Part shown: one piece after another, positions 50,595-58,677 of the stretch
Layout: every line of letters begins with the position of its first letter
Position numbering within the stretch: position 1 is the first letter of the stretch
Assembly: GCA_035653595.1 (NCBI GenBank)
Contig: DASRBO010000195.1
Span: 1-64,000 of the forward strand
From: DASRBO01 sp035653595
Lineage (GTDB): Bacteria; Actinomycetota; Acidimicrobiia; Acidimicrobiales; JAJPHE01
Length of the DNA: 64,000 nt
Direction: 5' to 3'
Notes under the pieces: model-generated
The model's input: only the letters and a program-made list of their open reading frames with translations
What the model was told of the DNA's origin: nothing
The model's database searches: none
Made by a program: the position numbers and the translations under genes

Positions 50595-52625
50595 GTGGTA
50601 CGGCATTGGGGGACCTTGCGCCGTAGGGGCAGCGGGGTGCCGGCTCCGGCCGAGCCCTCCTGGTCGCTCCGGTCGCGCCTGGCCATGTCCGGGGCGACCC
50701 TGGTCGATCGCGTCCGCTTCCGCCGCCGGCTCCGCCTGAGCCCCCTCGCCGCTGCCGGGGCGCTCGCCCGGGCCACGGGCCGGGGTCTCCACCGGGTCGG
50801 GTCGGCGGTGTGGTCGCTGCCGGTCGCGCTGGTGGCGGCCCTGTGCTCGGTCGCCCGGGCCGTCGCCAGCCTGGTCCGCTGGGGCGCCCGTGGCGTCGCC
50901 GGCCTGGTCGGCTGGATCGGCCGTGCCGTCGCCAGCCTGGTCCGCTCGATCGGCCGCCCTGTGGCCGACCCGGGCCGCTCGGTCGCCCGCGCCGTTGTCG
51001 GGCTGGGCCGTTCGGGCACCCGTTTCATGGGCCGGCCGGGCCGTCGGATGGCCGGTTTCGTGGCCGGGCTGAGCCGTTCGGTCGCCGGCCCCCGACCGGC
51101 GGGGCTCCGGCCCCTGGCCGACCTGGTCGACACCCGGGCGGCCCAGCGGGCCATGGGGGCCAACTTGTGCCTGGTGGCCGCCGCCGTGGTCCTGTCCGCC
51201 TACGGGTCACCGGGGGCGTCACCCGCCCGCCACCACGTCACCGCCGAGGCCGTCCGCCGGCCGGGTGCCGCCGTTGCCGCCTTCCAGCCCCCCGCCCCGG
51301 TGGCCCTGGCCCCGGCCACGACCCCGCCCGCCCCCGCCCCGCCGGCGGTGGCGGCCGGTGCCACCCTGCGGGCCCACGAGGTGTTCGGCTTCGCCCCCTA
51401 CTGGACCCTGCCGGTGGCATCCGGGTTCGACCTGGCCGACCTCACCACCGTGTCCTACTTCGGCCTCGACGTGGCCGCCGACGGCAGCCTGGTGCAGACC
51501 GGGCCCGGCTGGGCCGGCTACCAGAGCCAGGACCTGGCCGACCTGATCACCAGGGCCCACGCCGCCGGCGACCGGGTGGTGCTGAGCTTCGAGTGCTTCG
51601 ACCAGACGGCCCTGGACAGCCTCACCAGCGACCCCGCCGCCGCCTCCCGGCTGGCCGACGCGGTGGTGGCCGCGGTGGGGGCCAAGGCCATGGACGGGGC
51701 CAACATCGACTTCGAGGGCACCGGGGCGGCCGACCGGGCCGGCATGGCCCGCCTGGTGGCGGTGGTCAGCCAGAAGGTGCACGCCACCAACCCCCACTGG
51801 CAGCTGACGGTGGACACCTATACCGGATCGGCCACCGACTCCCAGGGCTTCTTCGACGTGGCCGCCATGGCGCCCAACGTCGACGCCTTCTTCGTCATGG
51901 CCTACGACATGTACCGCTCGGGCAACGCCTCGCCCAACGCCCCGCTCGAGGGCGGCCAGCCCAGCGACGCCGCCGCCGTGGCCGGCTACACCTCGGTGGT
52001 GCCGGCCGGCAAGGTCATCCTGGGGGTGCCCTTCTACGGCTACGAATGGCAGACCCAGGGCAACGCCCCCCGCTCCCCGGCCCAGGCCGGGCCCGCCCCG
52101 GTGACCTGGGCGCAGCTGCGCGGCCTGGGCTCCACCGTCTACTGGGATCCCCAGGCCCAGGTGCCGTGGACCGCATTCGAGGATCCGTCGGGCCAGTGGT
52201 TCGAGGCCTACTTCGACAACCCGTCTTCCCTGGCCCTCAAGGCCCAGCTGGCCGACCGCGCCCACCTGGCCGGAGTCGGGATCTGGGCCCTCGGAATGGA
52301 CGGCAACGACCCGGCCATGATGGCCGCCCTGCTGGGCCACGCCCCGGCGGTGAAGGACTACCAGGCCGGACCGGCCAACCCCAGCACCGCCCAATCCTCC
52401 CCGAGCCCGACGACCTCGGCCCCGTCGGCGGGATCGGGCGGAACCGGCGGTCCGTCCAAGGGCGGATCGGGCGGCTCCGGCGGATCGGGCGGATCGGGCG
52501 GATCGGGCAGCGGAGGCTCGGGCGGCTCGGGGCCGTCACCGTCACCGTCGCCCTCGCCGGCGCCCCCCGTCACCCAGCCGCCGGTCACCCTGCCCCGGAC
52601 GACACCGACCACCGTCCCCCACTGA
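50595..52625 (+). CDS. Membrane-anchored GH18-like protein with 11-residue N-terminal repeats
   Basis: A 676-residue protein from GTG 50595 (AAGGAG 9 nt upstream; GTG 50574 is an alternative). Residues 85-172 are eight 11-residue repeats, such as SVARAVASLVR and WIGRAVASLVR, Arg-rich and amphipathic. A membrane segment (CLVAAAVVLSAYG, about 190-204) precedes a Pro/Ala linker. Then a GH18-type TIM barrel: HEVFGFAPYW at the front, GANIDFEG (catalytic-type Glu374, in place of the DxxDxDxE motif) and FVMAYDMY. A Gly/Ser repeat and Ser/Pro tail end it. It resembles SleL/YaaH-like wall hydrolases. The inside N-terminus and outside barrel are inferred. Confidence 0.75.
   Translation: MVRHWGTLRRRGSGVPAPAEPSWSLRSRLAMSGATLVDRVRFRRRLRLSPLAAAGALARATGRGLHRVGSAVWSLPVALVAALCSVARAVASLVRWGARGVAGLVGWIGRAVASLVRSIGRPVADPGRSVARAVVGLGRSGTRFMGRPGRRMAGFVAGLSRSVAGPRPAGLRPLADLVDTRAAQRAMGANLCLVAAAVVLSAYGSPGASPARHHVTAEAVRRPGAAVAAFQPPAPVALAPATTPPAPAPPAVAAGATLRAHEVFGFAPYWTLPVASGFDLADLTTVSYFGLDVAADGSLVQTGPGWAGYQSQDLADLITRAHAAGDRVVLSFECFDQTALDSLTSDPAAASRLADAVVAAVGAKAMDGANIDFEGTGAADRAGMARLVAVVSQKVHATNPHWQLTVDTYTGSATDSQGFFDVAAMAPNVDAFFVMAYDMYRSGNASPNAPLEGGQPSDAAAVAGYTSVVPAGKVILGVPFYGYEWQTQGNAPRSPAQAGPAPVTWAQLRGLGSTVYWDPQAQVPWTAFEDPSGQWFEAYFDNPSSLALKAQLADRAHLAGVGIWALGMDGNDPAMMAALLGHAPAVKDYQAGPANPSTAQSSPSPTTSAPSAGSGGTGGPSKGGSGGSGGSGGSGGSGSGGSGGSGPSPSPSPSPAPPVTQPPVTLPRTTPTTVPH
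50847..51110 (+). repeat. Eight 33-nt (11-residue) repeats in the GH18-like gene
   Basis: Eight consecutive 11-codon units, including SVARAVASLVR, WGARGVAGLVG, WIGRAVASLVR, SIGRPVADPGR and SVARAVVGLGR. Units 1 and 3 share an exact 22-nt stretch (50859-50880 and 50925-50946). Arg falls at position 4 or 11 in most units, and hydrophobic residues at 2, 6 and 9. Confidence 0.8.
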
Positions 52626-52672
52626 GCCGGCGGCCCGGCGCCCGGGCGGTCACGAGGAGGGGGTCGGCGGGC

Positions 52673-52686
52673 CCGGTCAGGACCGG
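52673..52686. terminator. Short hairpin between convergent GH18-like gene and qcrB
   Basis: CCGGT, loop CAGG and ACCGG form a perfect 5-bp stem in the 133-nt gap between the two convergent genes. A second weak pair (CCCCG and CGGGG) lies at 52690-52707. Weak as terminators, but no better candidate exists there. Confidence 0.25.
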
Positions 52687-52758
52687 CCGCCCCGATTCAG
52701 GACGGGGTGGGAAAGGGCGGGTCGGCGCCGGGCCCACCCGCCGGTGAGGCGGCCGGGC

Positions 52759-54411
52759 TCAGGACGCGCCGTTGCGGGGGGATCGCCGGTTGCGGCGCAG
52801 GCCCCGGCCGGGGCGCATGGTGGGCGCCGGGTCCTCCCGCTGGACCACCGCCACCCCCGGTATCCCCGACGGCCCGGTCGAGGGGTAGGCGGCCGGCCCG
52901 GGCGCCCCGCTCATGACCAGCTCGGGCTCGGGCTCGTGCGCCGCCTCGTCCACCGGGGCCGGCGCCAGCTCGGCGTGGCCGGCCTGGGACGGATGGGTCT
53001 CGCTGGGGACGGCGGCGTAGCCGCCCTCGGCGGTGCGGATGATGACGTTGGCGCGCCGGCGCTTGCCTGCGTCGGGCACCGCCTGGAGCTCCTTGCACAG
53101 CAGGTAGGTCACCCCGCCCACCAGGATGGGACCGAAGATCAGGATCACCCGCAGGGTCCAGACCATGGCCTGGATCGACGTGTCGAAGAAGACCGTCAGC
53201 ACGTCGTCGCCGCCGGCGATCAGCAGCACGAAGAAGAACGTGAGCATGCCGGCCCCGATGGCGGCCCGCACCGGCCTGTCGCGGGGCCGGTCGAGCAGGT
53301 TGTGATGGGCCCTGTCGCGGGTGAAGAACGCCTCAAGGAACGGCCAGGCGAACAGCGGGGTCATGAGCAGGCCAGGCACGATCACCCCCGGCCAGAAGGC
53401 GTTGGCGATCATGTGACCCGGCAGGTGGGTCTCGAAGTTGGGCATCAGCCGGAGGCTCCCCTCGAGGAACCCGACGTACCAGTCCGGCTGGGCGTAGGTG
53501 GTGACCTGGTACGGGATGTAGGGCCCGTACAGCCAGATGGGGTTGATCTGGGCCAGACCGCCGAGGGCGGCGGTGACGGCGAAGGTCATGAAGAAGTAGC
53601 CGCCGCTCTTGGCGGCGTAGCCCGGCCACATGGGGGTGCCGACGACGTTCGTCTCGGTGGCGCCCTTGCCCGGGAACTGGGTGTGGTGCTGGCGCATGAT
53701 GATGATCAGGTGCGCCGTCAGCAGGCCGAGTATCGCCACCGGCACCACGAACATGTGGAGCACCAGCATGCGGGCGAACAGGTCGGGCGTGCCCGGGTAC
53801 TGGCCCCCGAACAGCCACGACATGGCCCAGGTCCCGAGCACCGGTATGGACTCGAAGACGCTGTAGAAGATGCGCAGGCCGGTGCCGGACAGCAGGTCGT
53901 CGGGCAGCGAGTAGCCGAAGAAGCCGTTCAGCAGGGCCATGGTCAGCAGCAGCAGGCCGATGGTCCAGTTGACCTCGCGGGGCCGGCGGAAGGCACCGGT
54001 GAAGAACACCCGGCACATGTGCACGCCGATGGCGCCGATGAAGAGCACCGCCGCCCAGTGGTGCATCTGGCGCATGACCAGGCCGGCCCGCACGCTGAAG
54101 CTCAGGTTGATGGTGGAGGCGTAGGCCTCCGACATGTGGATCCCCCGCAGGGGGACGTAGGCGCCGTGGTAGATGATCTCGCGGGCCGAGTCGCTGTAGA
54201 ACAGCGAGACGTAGATGCCCGTGATGATGAGGATGATGAACGAATAGAGGGCGATCTCCCCGAACATGAAGGACCAGTGGTCGGGGAAGATGTAGTTGAG
54301 CAGCCACCGCACGCCGCCGGACAGGCCGAGGCGCTCGTCGAGGTGGCGGGCCTGGCCGACCGCCGTCTTCTTCCCCAGCTCCCTGCCTCGGTCCGACAGC
54401 GTCGTGGTCAC
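52759..54411 (-). CDS. qcrB: Cytochrome b of the actinobacterial bc1 complex
   Basis: A 550-residue membrane protein: eight helices with four haem-binding histidines (MRQMHHWAAVLFIGAIGVHMCRV and MLVLHMFVVPVAILGLLTAHL), and the Qo-site PDWY motif in YAQPDWYVGFLEG, the actinobacterial form of PEWY. The C-terminal cytosolic tail is long and basic/Pro-rich (RGLRRNRRSPRNG). It oxidises menaquinol. GTG 54411 overlaps the QcrA stop by GTGA. It is last in ctaE-qcrC-qcrA-qcrB. Confidence 0.95.
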   Translation of the reverse strand: MTTTLSDRGRELGKKTAVGQARHLDERLGLSGGVRWLLNYIFPDHWSFMFGEIALYSFIILIITGIYVSLFYSDSAREIIYHGAYVPLRGIHMSEAYASTINLSFSVRAGLVMRQMHHWAAVLFIGAIGVHMCRVFFTGAFRRPREVNWTIGLLLLTMALLNGFFGYSLPDDLLSGTGLRIFYSVFESIPVLGTWAMSWLFGGQYPGTPDLFARMLVLHMFVVPVAILGLLTAHLIIIMRQHHTQFPGKGATETNVVGTPMWPGYAAKSGGYFFMTFAVTAALGGLAQINPIWLYGPYIPYQVTTYAQPDWYVGFLEGSLRLMPNFETHLPGHMIANAFWPGVIVPGLLMTPLFAWPFLEAFFTRDRAHHNLLDRPRDRPVRAAIGAGMLTFFFVLLIAGGDDVLTVFFDTSIQAMVWTLRVILIFGPILVGGVTYLLCKELQAVPDAGKRRRANVIIRTAEGGYAAVPSETHPSQAGHAELAPAPVDEAAHEPEPELVMSGAPGPAAYPSTGPSGIPGVAVVQREDPAPTMRPGRGLRRNRRSPRNGAS

Positions 54412-55409
54412 TGCCTACCTCCCCGATCCCAGAAGCCCGGACCGAGCGGCACGCCGTAGCTGGACGCCGCCCGGATATAGCCGTTGTCGTCGACCATCAG
54501 GGGCAGCTGCGGCAGCGGCCGCGGCGCCGGCCCGAAGATCACCTTTGCCCCGTTGAGCACGTCGAAGGTGGACTGGTGGCAGGGGCACAGCAGCGTGGCG
54601 AACTGGCCCTCGTACTGGCCCACCGGGCAGCCGGCGTGGGTGCAGACCTTGGAGAAGGCGATGTAGCCCTGGGGCGACCACGAGGCCTTCTCCGGCTGGT
54701 TGGGGGGGTACACCGGCTCCGACGCCACCCGGATGAGCAGGGTCTGGTCCATGGCGATGTCGGTGGAGCCGCGGGGGAACACGGTCTCATAGTCGCCCAC
54801 GGCCAGGTCGGAGACGTGCACCGCCTTGCCCTGCTCGTTTATGAGCAGGTCGCCCTTCTTCCAGCCGGAGCCGAAGAAGTACTTCTGGTCGACCGGGTTC
54901 TTGTCGGTGAGGGAGCGGATCGGGAACAGCAGCACCGCCGTCATGGCCCCCGCCGCCCCCAGGAACAGCTTGACCAGCATGCTGCGCCGGCCCTCCACGG
55001 CCACCTGGCCCCGCCGGAAGGTGCGGGCGAACTTCTCCTGGTTCTCCGGGGTGGTGAGGACCTCGCGCTCCTCGACGAAGGGGCCCCGGGGCATGAGGTA
55101 CTTGCCCCAGGCGGCCATGCCGACGCCGATCCCGCCGAAGATCACGAACAGCAGCGCCCCCTCCGCCTGGGGTTGGCCGCCGATGGCGTAGGTGTAGCCC
55201 AGGCCGATGGTGGCCAGGACGCTCACGATGAAGCACAGGCCGACGAAGAACTCCACCCGGCCGGGGTGCTCGGAGGTGATCGACATCTGCTCGGCCCAGC
55301 GCTCCCCCTCGGCGTCCAGGGGGGCGGCCACCGGGGTGGAGGGCGGGACCGCCGGGGCGGGCGGCGCCGGCGGGGTGGCCTCGCCGCCGTTGTCGGTCTT
55401 GTCGCTCAT
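54408..55409 (-). CDS. qcrA: Rieske iron-sulfur subunit of the bc1 complex
   Basis: A 333-residue protein: a Pro-rich cytosolic lead (about 60 residues), three membrane segments (EFFVGLCFIVSVLATIGLGYTYAIGG, ALLFVIFGGIGVGMAAWGKY and MLVKLFLGAAGAMTAVLLFPI) and a Rieske domain with CTHAGCPVGQYEG and CPCHQSTFD cluster motifs. The three-helix layout is the actinobacterial form. It carries electrons from quinol to the haem c subunit. Overlaps QcrC upstream by ATGA and QcrB downstream. Confidence 0.95.
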   Translation of the reverse strand: MSDKTDNGGEATPPAPPAPAVPPSTPVAAPLDAEGERWAEQMSITSEHPGRVEFFVGLCFIVSVLATIGLGYTYAIGGQPQAEGALLFVIFGGIGVGMAAWGKYLMPRGPFVEEREVLTTPENQEKFARTFRRGQVAVEGRRSMLVKLFLGAAGAMTAVLLFPIRSLTDKNPVDQKYFFGSGWKKGDLLINEQGKAVHVSDLAVGDYETVFPRGSTDIAMDQTLLIRVASEPVYPPNQPEKASWSPQGYIAFSKVCTHAGCPVGQYEGQFATLLCPCHQSTFDVLNGAKVIFGPAPRPLPQLPLMVDDNGYIRAASSYGVPLGPGFWDRGGRQ

Positions 55410-56284
55410 GCCCGGTCCCCGATCCAGAAGGCGGCCAGCATCATCAGTCCCACGCCCATGCCGATGCCGATCAGGCCCTCGGTCACCGGCCCGATGTGGC
55501 CCAGCGCCAGCCCGCCGTGGTCCTGGGGCTTGGTGATGTACCCGACGTAGCGGATGATGTCGGCCACGTCCTTGTCCGACAGGGTGGAGGCGGCGAAGCG
55601 GGGCATGTTGCCCGGGCCGGTGCGGATGGCCTCGGCGATCTGGCGGGGGGTGTCAGGGGCGAGCGACGGGGCGAAGGCGCCGTAGCTGAGCACCCCACCC
55701 ACGGCCAGGTAGCTGTGGCAGGTGGCGCAGTTGTCGCGGAACAGCTCCCCGCCCCGCTGCAGGTCCGCCCCCCTGGTGTTGACCGACGGGATGCCGTCCC
55801 CGCCCGGGGCCACGGATCCGACGTAGGCGGCGATCTCGCCGGCCTGCTTCTCGTCGTAGAGGGGCTGCTTGCGGATGGCCTGGGCGGTCGGGATCTCCAG
55901 CGGCATGCGCCCGGTGGAGACCCAGAAGTCCACCGCCGCCGGCCCGAGGCCGGCGATGGTCGGGGCCCGGACGGTGCCCTGGCCCTGCACGCCGTGGCAG
56001 GAGGCGCATGACTGCAGGAACATCTGGTGGCCCTTGGCCACCGCCGAGGCGTTGCCGGCCTCGGCCGCCTGCTGGGCGGCGAACTGGGCCGCCCCGCTGG
56101 GGTTGGGGGGCGAGTTGAACCCCACCCCGCTGCTGCCGTAGGCGTTGGTGGTGGGCGGGCTGGAGCCGCCGGTGGCGGCACCGGCGCCCCGTCCGAACAG
56201 CAGCACGGTCATGGCCGCCACGACCAGGACCAGCAGGGCGTGGGGAAGCAGGGAGCGCAGACGCTTGGGGGGCAGAGTGGTCAT
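55406..56284 (-). CDS. qcrC: Di-haem cytochrome c subunit of the bc1 complex
   Basis: A 292-residue cytochrome cc with a signal-like lead (LLPHALLVLVVAAMTVLLFGRGAGA), two CxxCH haem sites (CASCH and CATCH) and a C-terminal membrane helix (IGIGMGVGLMMLAAFWIGDRA). Met ligands lie after each domain. It links bc1 directly to aa3 oxidase in the actinobacterial supercomplex. ATG 56284 overlaps the ctaE stop, and its own stop overlaps the qcrA start, all by 4 nt. Confidence 0.95.
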   Translation of the reverse strand: MTTLPPKRLRSLLPHALLVLVVAAMTVLLFGRGAGAATGGSSPPTTNAYGSSGVGFNSPPNPSGAAQFAAQQAAEAGNASAVAKGHQMFLQSCASCHGVQGQGTVRAPTIAGLGPAAVDFWVSTGRMPLEIPTAQAIRKQPLYDEKQAGEIAAYVGSVAPGGDGIPSVNTRGADLQRGGELFRDNCATCHSYLAVGGVLSYGAFAPSLAPDTPRQIAEAIRTGPGNMPRFAASTLSDKDVADIIRYVGYITKPQDHGGLALGHIGPVTEGLIGIGMGVGLMMLAAFWIGDRA

Positions 56285-56895
56285 CCTTTGAGGAGGAAGA
56301 TCGCGCTGTAGAGGAACACCCACACGATGTCGACGAAGTGCCAGTAGTAGGTCACCACCTGGAACACGGAGCGTTCGCCCGGGTCACCTCCGGGCCCGGC
56401 CATGCGGCCGAGGAACGCCACCATCGCCACCAGACCGACGAAGACGTGCAGTCCGTGCAGTCCGGTCATGAGGAAGAACAGCGAGGAGAAGGCGTTGGTC
56501 GAGATGTGGAACTCGACGTGGAACCACTCGTAGCCCTGGTTGGCCAGGAACAGCGAGCCCATGATGAAGCTGATCACGACCCACCGGCGGGCCTGGGAAC
56601 GGTTGTGGCGGCGCTCGTCGGACCACAGGGCCCGCTGCATGGTGAAGCTGGAGGCGACCAGGATGCCGGTGAAGATGCCGGACTGGAGCACGTCCAGGTG
56701 GATGCCCGCCGGCGGCCAGACCCCGTTGATGGTGTCGTTGGCCCGGACGGTGAAGTAGGCGGCGAACAGGCCGCTGAAGAACATCAGCTCCGAGCCCAGC
56801 CAGATCATCACCCCGACGTTGAGAAGTCCGGGGCGACCGGGCATCCCGTCGGCGTGCAGGCGCGGCTTCGTCTGGGCGGCGATGGCCTCGGTCAC
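56281..56895 (-). CDS. ctaE: Cytochrome c oxidase subunit III
   Basis: A 204-residue protein with five membrane segments (MIWLGSELMFFSGLFAAYF, FTMQRALWSDERR region, WVVISFIMGSLFLANQGYEWF, FFLMTGLHGLHVFVGLVAMVAFLG and VVTYYWHFVDIVWVFLYSAIFLL). The TGLHGLHV and YYWHFVDIVWVFLY motifs are characteristic of subunit III. It heads the ctaE-qcrC-qcrA-qcrB unit. GTG 56895 is its start. Confidence 0.93.
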   Translation of the reverse strand: MTEAIAAQTKPRLHADGMPGRPGLLNVGVMIWLGSELMFFSGLFAAYFTVRANDTINGVWPPAGIHLDVLQSGIFTGILVASSFTMQRALWSDERRHNRSQARRWVVISFIMGSLFLANQGYEWFHVEFHISTNAFSSLFFLMTGLHGLHVFVGLVAMVAFLGRMAGPGGDPGERSVFQVVTYYWHFVDIVWVFLYSAIFLLKG

Positions 56896-56949
56896 AGCCC
56901 CTTTTCCTAGTCCATATCCGCCGGACCAGGCACATCCCGACGGCGGCCC

Positions 56950-57582
56950 TCAGCCGACCAGGCCGAGCTGGATGGCCCGGGCCATCGCCTCCTGCCGGTT
57001 CCGGACCTCGAGCTTGGCGTAGATGTGGTTGAGATGGGTCTTGACGGTGGCCCCGGACAGGAACAGCCGGCGGGCGATCTCGTCGTTGGCCGCCCCCTCC
57101 ACCAGGCATGCCAGGACCTGACGCTCGCGGGCCGTCAGCAGGTCGAGCATGGCCCCGGGGGGGCGCTCGGAGTGGACCAGGCCCACCAGGACCGTGGCCA
57201 GGCTGGGGGCCAGCACCCTCTGGCCCTTCATCACCCTCTCGACGGCCCCCCGCAGCTCGGCGGGTCCCACCGACGCCTCGAGGATGGCGTCGGCCCCGGC
57301 ACCGGCCAGGGCGGCCAGCTCCTCGCGGCCGGGCCGGTGCACCATGGCCACCACCCGGGCACCGACGTCCTTGGCCACCTCCACCACCCCGGCGGCGTCG
57401 CCCTCGAGGTGGGCGCCCACCAGGCACAGACGGGGCGACAGCCGGCGCAGCTGGCCCACCGCCTCGCTGGCGGTGCCGGCCTCGCCCAGGATGCGATAGC
57501 TAAGCCCGGCCACCACCCGGCCGATACCAAGCCGGACGATCGGCCACGGATCGACCACCACAGCGCCGCTGGCCTGGGCCAC
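56950..57582 (-). CDS. LuxR-type regulator with a degenerate receiver domain
   Basis: A 210-residue protein. Residues about 1-120 follow a response-regulator fold (VVVDPWPIVRLGIGRVVAG), but the phospho-acceptor strand reads RLCLVGAHLEG where an Asp would be expected, and the conserved Lys near the end is Glu (ADAILEASVG). The acidic pocket keeps only one Asp (VVVDPW). Residues about 147-205 are a full LuxR helix-turn-helix: LTARERQVLACLVEGAANDEIARRL, SGATVKTHLNHIYAKL. So it binds DNA but probably is not controlled by phosphorylation. It lies downstream of ctaE on the same strand and divergent from the sigma gene. Confidence 0.8.
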   Translation of the reverse strand: MAQASGAVVVDPWPIVRLGIGRVVAGLSYRILGEAGTASEAVGQLRRLSPRLCLVGAHLEGDAAGVVEVAKDVGARVVAMVHRPGREELAALAGAGADAILEASVGPAELRGAVERVMKGQRVLAPSLATVLVGLVHSERPPGAMLDLLTARERQVLACLVEGAANDEIARRLFLSGATVKTHLNHIYAKLEVRNRQEAMARAIQLGLVG

Positions 57583-57742
57583 GCCCGGAGGCTAGGCGCC
57601 GGTCCGGTCCGAGCCGACTGACTAGTTCTTTTTGGCCGGCCCGATGGGGCCGCGATCCATGGTCCCTACGTGTCACCCGCCGGCGAGGGACCAACCGCGC
57701 GGCCGATGCGTGGACGGTCCCGGATGTCCGATAACGGTAGAC

Positions 57743-58615
57743 ATGGCAGAAAGGCGCAGCACCTCAAAGAAGCACCTCAACGACTCCGGCGTGGACGAGG
57801 ACCAGCTGGTGCGTGAGCACCTCGGCCTGGTCCATAGGGCGGTCTCCGACATGCTCCAGCGGGTGCCCCGCCACGTGAGCCGCAGCGACCTGACCTCGGC
57901 CGCCATGGCGGGCCTGGCCCAGGCCGCCCGCAGCTACGACCCGGCCCGGGGCATCGCCTTCGACCGCTTCGCCTCCGCCCGCATCCGCGGCGCGCTCCTG
58001 GACGAGCTGCGCAGCAGAGACTGGGCCAGTCGCTCCGTGCGCTCGCGGGCCCGCCAGCTCAGCGCGGCGGTGGACGACCTGACGGCCACCATGGGCCAGG
58101 CCCCCAGCCCGGACCAGATCGCCCAGCACATCGGGGTCGACCGGGCCACCCTGGACGGCCTCACCGGCGACGTCCACCGGGCCGTCGTCCTGAACTTCGA
58201 CTCCCTGGTCACCGAGGGTGACGGAGCCTCCCTCCTGCCGACCGAGGACAAGGGCCCCGACATCCAGTTGCTGGACCGCGAGCGGCGCTCCTACCTGGTC
58301 GACGCCGTGGCCAACCTGCCCGAGCGCATGCGGCACGTGATCGTCGGCTACTTCTTCGACGAGCGGCCCATGAAGGAGCTGGCCGACGAGCTGGGTGTCA
58401 CCGAGTCCCGCATCTCCCAGATCCGGGGCGAGGCCATGGTGCTGCTGCGCACCGCCATCACCGCCCACCTCGACGAGGGCGACGCCCTGGTCGACCTGTC
58501 GCCCCGGACGGCCAAGCGCACGGCCGCCTACGTGGAGGCGGTGGGCGCCGGCTCGGACTGGCGCAGCCGCCTGGCCGTCGACCCGGCCCGGCCCTGGGCC
58601 GCCCAGGCGTCCTGA
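57743..58615 (+). CDS. RNA polymerase sigma factor, WhiG/FliA type
   Basis: A 290-residue sigma-70 family protein of the FliA/WhiG branch. Region 2 has VREHLGLVHRAVSDMLQRV, SDLTSAAMAGLAQAARSYDPARGIAFDRFASARIRGALLDELRSRDWASRSVR; regions 3 and 4 have LPERMRHVIVGYFFDERPMKELADELGVTESRISQIRGEAM (the HTH). ATG 57743 is used. No flagellar gene is nearby, so a developmental (WhiG-like) or other role is as likely. It is convergent with the helD gene across a hairpin. Confidence 0.85.
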   Translation: MAERRSTSKKHLNDSGVDEDQLVREHLGLVHRAVSDMLQRVPRHVSRSDLTSAAMAGLAQAARSYDPARGIAFDRFASARIRGALLDELRSRDWASRSVRSRARQLSAAVDDLTATMGQAPSPDQIAQHIGVDRATLDGLTGDVHRAVVLNFDSLVTEGDGASLLPTEDKGPDIQLLDRERRSYLVDAVANLPERMRHVIVGYFFDERPMKELADELGVTESRISQIRGEAMVLLRTAITAHLDEGDALVDLSPRTAKRTAAYVEAVGAGSDWRSRLAVDPARPWAAQAS

Positions 58616-58623
58616 ACCGCCCC

Positions 58624-58647
58624 GCCGCCGGCTGACCTACCGGCGGC
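58624..58647. terminator. Bidirectional terminator between the sigma and HelD genes
   Basis: GCCGCCGG (58624-58631), an 8-nt loop and CCGGCGGC (58640-58647) form a perfect 8-bp stem in the 62-nt gap between two convergent genes. No T run is evident on either side. Confidence 0.5.
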
Positions 58648-58677
58648 CGCCACCCCTCCCGCGCCTCCGGCCGACCC

